From the NCBI GenBank assembly GCA_013821525.1, contig JACDGR010000034.1:1-15415 (forward strand): a stretch of DNA of 15,415 nt, in the 5' to 3' direction. The position numbers and the translations under genes are program-made. Numbering within the stretch: position 1 is the stretch's first letter; every line of letters starts with the position of its first letter. The DNA comes from Actinomycetota bacterium. GTDB taxonomy: Bacteria; Actinomycetota; Thermoleophilia; Gaiellales; Gaiellaceae. Below the pieces are notes generated by a model. The model was not told where the DNA came from. It saw only the letters and a list, made by a program, of their open reading frames with translations, and made no database searches. Shown here piece by piece: positions 12,462 to 15,415 of this stretch.

Positions 12462-14997
12462 CGCCTCCCTCCTCGCCGTCGCCATCCTCATGGTTGCCCT
12501 CGGCGCGACGGTCGTCACCGCCCACGGCCGCAACGCAGTCGTGCCGGCATCCGTCGTCAGCTGGCGCGGCCTCGTAGGTGAGCCTCGCGGCGCTGTTCCG
12601 CTCGGCCAGCGCATGATCGTCGTGCTGAGCACGCCGTCCGTCGCCCAGCGAATCGCCCACGTCCGCTACGCCACCGAGGGGCAGGAGCGCGCGTGGACGT
12701 CGCAGGCGTTCGCCGCTCAACAGCAGGTCTTGACGACGCTCGCGGCGCAGGGGATCACCGTGCATCCCGAGTTCAACTACACGCGCGTCCTCGACGGTTT
12801 CTCGGCGGCCCTCGACGCGCGCGCCGTCGGTTTGCTCGAGCAGATGTCCGAGGTCGTCGGCGTCTATCCCGTCCGCTCGGCGTTCCCCGCTTCGGCCTCC
12901 GAGGCGACCCTCTCGACGAAGGAGTTCGGTCCTGACAGTGGCCGGCGCGCCTCGGCCGAGCTCCCGGGCTACGACGGGCGGGGCGTCACGATCGCGCTCC
13001 TCGACACCGGCGTCGACGAGGCCCACCCGTACCTGCGCGGAAAGGTGTTGCCAGGGATCGATCTCGTCAACCACAACGACGACGCGACCGCGCGCGCGAA
13101 CCCGCTCGATCCGTCGAGCATCGAACGCCACGGCACCGAGCTCGCCGGAATCATCGTCGGAGCAAACGGCCCCGGCGGGCTGCACGGCGTCGCACCGGGC
13201 GCAACGATCCTGCCGATCCGCATCGCCGGCTGGCAGCCCGCAGCCGACGGCAGCGAGCTCGTCTACGGCCGCAGCGACCAGCTGATCGCGGGACTCGACC
13301 GCGCCGTCGACCCGAACGGCGACGGAGACGCGCACGACGCCGTGCGCGTTGCGGTGGTCGGTGTGGCCGAGCCGTACGCCGCTTTCACCGACGGCCCTGA
13401 GGCGCGCGCGGTGCAGGGCGCCCTCGACCTGAACACGGTCGTCGTCGCGCCCGCCGGGAACGACGGAGGAGCGGGACCCTCTTTCGGCTCCGTCGCCGGG
13501 CCCGCAGGCGCAGCGGGCGCAATCGCGGTCGGCGCGACCGACGCGCGCACGTCGCTGCCACGCTCTCGCGTCGTGCTGCGCCGCGGGCTCGACATCATCT
13601 TCGATCGACGACTTCCCCTGCTTGGCTCGATCGAGCCGGCGCACTCACTGAACCTGCGCGTCGTCTCGCCACGTGCGACGCGCGGCCAGGCCGGGAGCTC
13701 GAGCGTCGACTTCTTCGACAAGAAGGGCTTCAGCATCGTCGCCGGCGGTGCGGTGCTCGTGCCGGTCGGCGCCAACCCCCGAGCGCAGGCGCTCGCCGCG
13801 TCAGGCGCAGGCGCCGCCGCGGTGATTCTCTATGGAGACGAATTGCCGGCGGGCGGCTTGCAGGTGGCGGAGAACGAGGCCGCGCCGGTCGTCGTCGTCC
13901 CGACCGCGGTTGCAGTCGAATTGCTCGCCGCGCAGCGAGCCGGTGTCGATGTCGGTGTCTCCGTGGGGGCAGCGAACCAGGATGCGAACGCGACGCGTGG
14001 GCAGGTCGCCGGGTTCTCGTCGGCGGGGCTCGCATTCGACGGCAGCGTCAAGCCGGACATCGCAGCGCCCGGCATCGGGCTCGCGACCGCGGAGCCCGGC
14101 GCCGCCCCCGACGGGTCGGCGCTCTACGGGACGATCAACGGGACGAGCGGCGCGGCAGCGACGGTCGGCGGTGCAGCGGCGCTGCTCGCGCAGATGCGGC
14201 CCGCGCTCGACGGGCCATCGCTGCAGAGCCTGCTCGTCGGCTACGCAGAGCGTGGGAAGGCGCCTGCGACGGCGGTCGGCGCAGGGACGTTCAGGCTCGG
14301 CGCGTCCGCAGTCGGCGAGATCGCGGCCCAGCCGACGACGCTCGGCTTCGGCATCTGGGGCGGCGCGCGCTGGCACGCCACCCGCACGATCGTCGTGCGC
14401 AACGCCTCGACGCGCCGGTTGCAGCTCTCCGTCAGCGCCGTTGCGACCGGCGAGTCGGAAGCGCTCCAGTTCCTCGTCCGTCCGAACCGGCTCGTGCTCG
14501 GCGCGGGTCGCGCGCGCCGGGTGCAGATCAGCGTGCGAGCTCAGCGGGACCCCGGCGCGAGGATCGTCACCGGCGCAATCCAGATCGCGGCTTCCGGCAG
14601 CGAGACGCTTCGTGTGCCGTGGGCGCTCGGGTTCCGGCGCTACTCGGCGAACCTGCTCGCACGGGTCACGCTGAACCGGCACTCGTTCAAGCCGTCAGAC
14701 ACCAGCCCTGCGCTCCTGACTGTCCAGGCAGGGAACCTCGTTCGTGACGGAGGGCTGCAGATCCAGCCCGTCGCGCGGCTCGACGTGCAGCTCTACACCG
14801 CGAGCGGCCGGTTCGTGGGAACGCTCGCCCGCCTGCGGAATCTGCTGCCCGGCTCCTACAGCTTCGGCATCACCGGCCGGGGCCCGACGAGCGTCCAGTT
14901 GGCGCCCGGAGGCTATGAGTTGCGGCTTGCGGCCTGGCCGACACTGCCACGCGATGCCAAGCCGAACCGGGCGCAGGTGAGCTTCGAGATCGAGTAG
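12442..14997 (+). CDS. Secreted subtilisin-like serine protease with PA domain
   Basis: This 851-residue protein starts with a basic, hydrophobic signal peptide (about 1-27, ending near VVTAHG). A propeptide-like I9 region (about 55-145) follows. The S8 peptidase domain has the triad D188 (ALLDTGVD), H230 (RHGTELAG) and S569 (NGTSGAA), plus oxyanion N340 (APAGNDGG). A PA domain is inserted between Asn and Ser (about 405-510), as in large subtilases. The Ser motif reads GTSGAAATVGG where most members have GTSMAAP, but the core Gly-Thr-Ser is intact. Residues 630-851 form beta-rich, Ig-like segments with no sorting motif, so the enzyme is probably released or loosely wall-bound. The ATG at 12442 lies within the last 20 bp of tsaD. 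It has no evident functional tie to t6A synthesis. Substrate unknown. Confidence 0.94.
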   Translation: MRVPRRSASLLAVAILMVALGATVVTAHGRNAVVPASVVSWRGLVGEPRGAVPLGQRMIVVLSTPSVAQRIAHVRYATEGQERAWTSQAFAAQQQVLTTLAAQGITVHPEFNYTRVLDGFSAALDARAVGLLEQMSEVVGVYPVRSAFPASASEATLSTKEFGPDSGRRASAELPGYDGRGVTIALLDTGVDEAHPYLRGKVLPGIDLVNHNDDATARANPLDPSSIERHGTELAGIIVGANGPGGLHGVAPGATILPIRIAGWQPAADGSELVYGRSDQLIAGLDRAVDPNGDGDAHDAVRVAVVGVAEPYAAFTDGPEARAVQGALDLNTVVVAPAGNDGGAGPSFGSVAGPAGAAGAIAVGATDARTSLPRSRVVLRRGLDIIFDRRLPLLGSIEPAHSLNLRVVSPRATRGQAGSSSVDFFDKKGFSIVAGGAVLVPVGANPRAQALAASGAGAAAVILYGDELPAGGLQVAENEAAPVVVVPTAVAVELLAAQRAGVDVGVSVGAANQDANATRGQVAGFSSAGLAFDGSVKPDIAAPGIGLATAEPGAAPDGSALYGTINGTSGAAATVGGAAALLAQMRPALDGPSLQSLLVGYAERGKAPATAVGAGTFRLGASAVGEIAAQPTTLGFGIWGGARWHATRTIVVRNASTRRLQLSVSAVATGESEALQFLVRPNRLVLGAGRARRVQISVRAQRDPGARIVTGAIQIAASGSETLRVPWALGFRRYSANLLARVTLNRHSFKPSDTSPALLTVQAGNLVRDGGLQIQPVARLDVQLYTASGRFVGTLARLRNLLPGSYSFGITGRGPTSVQLAPGGYELRLAAWPTLPRDAKPNRAQVSFEIE

Positions 14998-15000
14998 GTT
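14995..15000 (+). promoter_or_regulatory. Candidate -10 for the dehydrogenase gene
   Basis: TAGGTT fits TANNNT and ends 8 bp before the ATG at 15009. Its first three bases are the TAG stop of the protease gene. No ribosome binding site is visible in the 11-bp gap, consistent with a leaderless transcript. Confidence 0.45.
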
Positions 15001-15008
15001 GCTGGCCG

Positions 15009-15415
15009 ATGTCCACGGCTGCGCCCGAGTCGCATCTCCGCGAGAACCCGTTCGAGCTCGCGCAGCGACAGCTCCATCAGGTCGCCGACGCGTTCGGGAT
15101 CGACCGCCGCCTCGTCGAGGTTCTCCAGCAGTGTAAGAAGGCAGTCGAGGTCTCCATCCCCACGTCGATGGACGACGGCTCGGTGCGCGCGTTCGCGGGC
15201 TACCGCGTCACGCACAACATCGCGCGTGGGCCGTCGAAGGGCGGCATCCGCTACCACCCCGACGTCACGCTCGACGAGGTGAAGGCGCTCGCGATGTGGA
15301 TGACGTGGAAGTGCTCATTGATGGGTTTGCCGTTCGGTGGTGCAAAGGGCGGAGTCGTTTGTGATCCAAAGGCGATGACGCGCAACGAGCTCGAGCGAAT
15401 GACCCGCCGCTACAC
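15009..15415 (+). CDS. Glu/Leu/Phe/Val dehydrogenase, N-terminal part (3' partial)
   Basis: The reading frame starts at ATG 15009 (STAAPESHLRENPFELAQ) and runs off the right edge after about 135 residues. It contains the substrate-binding domain of the glutamate dehydrogenase family: VSIPTSMDDGSVRAFAGYRVTHN, then GPSKGGIRYHPDV, then MTWKCSLMGLPFGGAKGGV, which includes the catalytic lysine region. These proteins oxidatively deaminate glutamate to 2-oxoglutarate, or branched-chain or aromatic amino acids, with NAD(P). The N-terminal sequence is most like hexameric glutamate dehydrogenases (usually about 415-450 residues). Specificity and the cofactor-binding half are outside the window, so a gene symbol is withheld. 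It lies 11 bp after the protease gene. Confidence 0.93.
   Translation, partial: MSTAAPESHLRENPFELAQRQLHQVADAFGIDRRLVEVLQQCKKAVEVSIPTSMDDGSVRAFAGYRVTHNIARGPSKGGIRYHPDVTLDEVKALAMWMTWKCSLMGLPFGGAKGGVVCDPKAMTRNELERMTRRY

Noticed and set aside
12139..13644. Long antisense open frame opposite tsaD and the subtilase (501 codons)
   Set aside because: The composition is Arg/Asp/Gly-rich low complexity with no motifs, and it covers parts of two well-supported genes.

Overview
The window is a GC-rich, gene-dense chromosomal stretch with almost no non-coding DNA. Base composition, heavy use of GTG starts, gene content (a DUF2520 gene joined to panC and panB, an actinobacterial-type UvrA zinc finger, the tsaE-tsaB-rimI-tsaD cluster) and many apparent leaderless TANNNT promoters suggest an actinobacterium. 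A deep-branching class such as Thermoleophilia is my guess; no rRNA or other phylogenetic marker is present to prove it.

Layout. 1-2300: the end of a membrane protein, a calcineurin-like phosphoesterase (-), an 80-residue membrane protein (+) and an AI-2E family transporter (-). 2301-5485: a divergent promoter region with a perfect CGAAC-N4-GTTCG LexA (SOS) box, then uvrA and a 70-residue single-pass membrane protein whose GTG start overlaps the uvrA stop. 5501-6118: a Yip1-like membrane protein. 6102-8400 (-): a translationally coupled pantothenate operon, DUF2520-panC-panB, each pair joined by an ATGA overlap. 8491-9364 (+): an FmdB-type zinc ribbon overlapping a family 4 uracil-DNA glycosylase. 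9375-12461 (+): the tRNA threonylcarbamoyladenosine (t6A) cluster tsaE-tsaB-rimI-tsaD, interrupted between rimI and tsaD by an ERCC4/XPF-like nuclease gene on the opposite strand. 12442-14997: a secreted subtilase with a PA domain. 15009 to the end: the N-terminal third of a Glu/Leu/Phe/Val dehydrogenase.

The most unusual structure is the nuclease insertion at 10779-11505. The gene is bracketed by two related 27-bp inverted repeats, 22 of 27 positions identical. Each repeat is itself a hairpin with a 10-bp stem and 3-nt loop, and the stem differences between copies preserve pairing. The left copy supplies the rimI stop codon and the end of the nuclease ORF; the right copy lies between the nuclease start and the TsaD core and is read in frame as an N-terminal extension of TsaD. 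It looks like a small palindrome-bounded nuclease cassette (possibly mobile or homing-like) that split an essential operon while leaving every gene readable.

Genes with some free upstream sequence mostly carry TANNNT 6-9 bp before the start codon, consistent with leaderless transcription. All four convergent gene pairs overlap at their stops (4, 4, 17 and 44 bp), leaving no room for conventional terminators. No RNA genes or CRISPR arrays were seen, and no gene-free stretch exceeds 100 bases.
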